Of a stretch of 64,000 bases of DNA, positions 63,270 through 64,000 are shown piece after piece. Position numbers and translations under genes: made by a program. The stretch is from NCBI GenBank assembly GCA_008921705.1, contig VFFE01009189.1, positions 2,558,429-2,622,428 on the forward strand, written 5' to 3'. The notes below the pieces were generated by a model, which searched no databases, had not been told where the DNA came from, and was given only the letters and a program-made list of their open reading frames with translations. The number at the start of each line of letters is the position of its first letter. Position 1 is the stretch's first letter. The DNA comes from Burhinus oedicnemus (lineage: Eukaryota > Chordata > Aves > Charadriiformes > Burhinidae).

Positions 63270-64000
63270 GGGGTGGTTGCTCAAACCCATTCACTGTTTG
63301 ACAATCCCATCAGGTTCATGTGAAAATCCAGTGGGGACTGGAGGTTAATCAGAGGTAATTGAGACTTGAATGAGGTAGCATCACACTTGAACATTGCAAT
63401 AACAGGTATACTAGAACTACAGTAGGAACACAAAGCAAAGAGTGCTACCCAGTATGTGACCATTGACACAGCTGATGCATTTTTTTTTCCATTTCCCTGG
63501 CCCCTGAGTGTAAACCACAGTTTGTCTTTACCTGGCAAGGAGTGCAATATGCCTGGTACCTTCTGCCACAAGGATGGAAGCATGGCCCATCTGTCACAGA
63601 CTTGTACAAAAGCTTTCAGAAGACAGCAGTGCCCCAGAACACTTAAGTACATTGATGACATTGTAGTAGGGGGAAACACTGCTCATGAGGTGTACAGCAA
63701 AAGCAAAGGGATAATTGGAATTTTACTAAATGCAAGAGTTGTGCTCAAAATAGATAAGGTGAAAAGACCTGTACAAGAAATAGCTTCTTGGTGTCAAATG
63801 GCAAGATGGATGCTGTTGCATTCCCACTGATGTGTTTTACAGCATCACAGCAATGGCATCACTGATCAATAAAAAGGAAACACAAGTTTTTCTTGGGATA
63901 GTGAGATTTTGGCAAATGCACATCCCTGAATGCAGTCTGCTCAGGAACCCACTGTACCAAGTCACCAGGAAAATTGGCTCATTTGAGTGACAATCTGAGC
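63270..64000 (+). mobile_element. Decayed endogenous retrovirus pol fragment (reverse transcriptase)
   Basis: The plus strand shows pieces of a retroviral reverse transcriptase spread over different frames: an ATIDTADAFF-like stretch near 63455, a WYLLPQGWKHGP-type block near 63550-63580, the catalytic-site motif YIDDI at 63648-63662, and a connection-domain piece (FLGIVRFW, then NPLYQVTRK) at about 63888-63975. At least one frameshift and several stop codons separate these pieces, so it is non-functional. It runs off the right edge; no LTR was identified. It resembles bird endogenous retroviruses with pol of the same layout, and class assignment is uncertain. Confidence 0.8.

Overview
This window is eukaryotic nuclear DNA, almost certainly from a bird. 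It holds four split protein-coding genes with GT-AG introns, two dense CpG islands, and several copies of CR1, the main LINE family of birds. The CR1 copies end in the usual avian 3' motif (a 'ggttggactagatgatct' block followed by 'attctatg'-type repeats). The gene order CUL5(+), ACAT1(+), NPAT(-), ATM(+) matches the conserved vertebrate block known from human 11q22.3. The species cannot be named from the sequence.

Layout: (1) 1-8.95 kb holds the last six coding exons of CUL5 and a long 3'UTR. (2) 8.95-13.8 kb is intergenic with no gene seen. (3) 13.85-15.0 kb is a CpG island, the ACAT1 promoter and exon 1. All 12 coding exons of ACAT1 follow, to a stop at 29718, with polyadenylation near 29.96 kb. 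(4) About 1.3 kb separates ACAT1 from the convergent NPAT 3'UTR. (5) 31.3-55.97 kb holds NPAT on the minus strand: 18 coding exons and about 1464 codons. (6) 55.5-56.6 kb is the CpG-island promoter shared head-to-head by NPAT and ATM. (7) 56.4-64 kb is the 5' part of ATM: four coding exons, a 1.2 kb CR1 in the first intron, and a decayed endogenous retroviral pol fragment at the right edge.

Roles: CUL5 is a cullin-RING ubiquitin ligase scaffold. ACAT1 is the mitochondrial acetoacetyl-CoA thiolase. NPAT is the cyclin E/CDK2-regulated activator of replication-dependent histone genes. ATM is the DNA double-strand-break kinase. NPAT and ATM share a promoter, which couples two cell-cycle and genome-maintenance genes. 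Exon boundaries were set by reading splice sites and checking codon phase across every junction; all junctions in the four genes close in phase.

No wholly new system was found. The most useful observations are these: the last introns of both CUL5 and NPAT use GC-AG splice sites, and retaining either would swap a conserved C-terminus for a short unrelated tail; a NAGNAG tandem acceptor occurs in NPAT; a CR1 in an ACAT1 intron has its endonuclease start joined directly to reverse-transcriptase sequence; two CR1 tails lie inverted in NPAT intron 3; and a purine-rich, degenerately repetitive block precedes the retroviral relic in ATM.
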